Source of the DNA: Puniceicoccales bacterium
GTDB taxonomy: Bacteria > Verrucomicrobiota > Verrucomicrobiia > Opitutales > LL51
Reading direction: 5' to 3'
Assembly (NCBI GenBank): GCA_031276935.1
Contig: JAISMD010000090.1
Coordinates: 1 to 5,729 of the forward strand
DNA length: 5,729 bases
The notes under the pieces are model-generated. The model saw nothing but the letters and a program-made list of their open reading frames with translations, searched no databases and was not told the DNA's origin. Position numbers and translations under genes: made by a program. Of this stretch, positions 5,658 to 5,729 are shown one piece after another; within the stretch, counting starts at the first letter, position 1, and the number at the start of each line of letters is the position of its first letter.

Positions 5658-5688
5658 AATATACTAACCCATGGCACTAAAAATTCAA
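5658..5688 (-). promoter_or_regulatory. putative pgk promoter, start-codon-proximal
   Basis: On the - strand a good -10 hexamer TATATT (5663 to 5658) lies seven bases before the pgk ATG at 5650. A -35-like TTGAAT (5688 to 5683) is 19 bases further upstream, a longer spacer than usual. This placement predicts transcription starting at or within a base or two of the ATG, that is a leaderless or nearly leaderless message. Confidence 0.4.
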
Positions 5689-5729
5689 GGAAAAAGATCA
5701 TGGATCGTTGAATCGAAGGCGTAAAAGTA

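Noticed and set aside
5651..5701. 17-residue N-terminal extension of pgk from an ATG at 5701
   Set aside because: The extra residues are hydrophobic, precede the universal Pgk start region, and overlap the likely promoter; the ATG at 5650 gives the normal length.

Overview
The window suggests a member of the Verrucomicrobiota, most likely the Opitutia (Opitutales/Puniceicoccales side). The clues are two adjacent genes that look like the Amuc_1100 and Amuc_1099 pilus-like families, a Kdo synthase (Gram-negative lipopolysaccharide), and zinc-free (C-minus, type B) forms of ribosomal proteins L36 and L31. Base composition is moderate. The lineage call is inference from gene content remembered from these families; no search was run.

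Layout. Positions 1-1528 hold the end of a pilus-like operon on the + strand: a 5'-truncated Amuc_1100-like gene overlapping by 4 bases (GTGA) an Amuc_1099-like gene. A tiny open frame (1525-1641) overlaps the latter's stop as ATGA and may or may not be a gene. After about 150 bases with a TTGACA element comes a pyrimidine-nucleoside phosphorylase-like gene (1683-3056), followed by a probable terminator, then kdsA (3188-3991), rpmJ (4043-4168, only 41 codons) and rpmE type B (4193-4441), all on the + strand. pgk (4460-5650) is convergent on the - strand and meets rpmE tail to tail with 18 bases between. No intergenic stretch exceeds 300 bases and no RNA gene, insertion sequence or CRISPR array was seen.

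How the genes work together. The first two belong to an envelope pilus-like/secretion-like apparatus whose other members should lie upstream. The next genes are housekeeping: nucleoside salvage (or a derived activity), Kdo-8-phosphate synthesis for lipid A-core, two small large-subunit ribosomal proteins, and the ATP-forming step of glycolysis. They do not form one pathway.

The point most worth following up is the phosphorylase-like protein. Its alignment to remembered E. coli DeoA is ungapped through the active site. The pyrimidine-binding Arg/Ser/Lys are kept, but the phosphate-binding residues and the glycine-rich GRGLGHTGGT loop are replaced. This is either a lineage-wide divergent subfamily or an enzyme with altered chemistry. 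Second, pgk and rpmJ lack Shine-Dalgarno sequences and have promoter-like elements placed so that transcription could begin at or next to the start codon.
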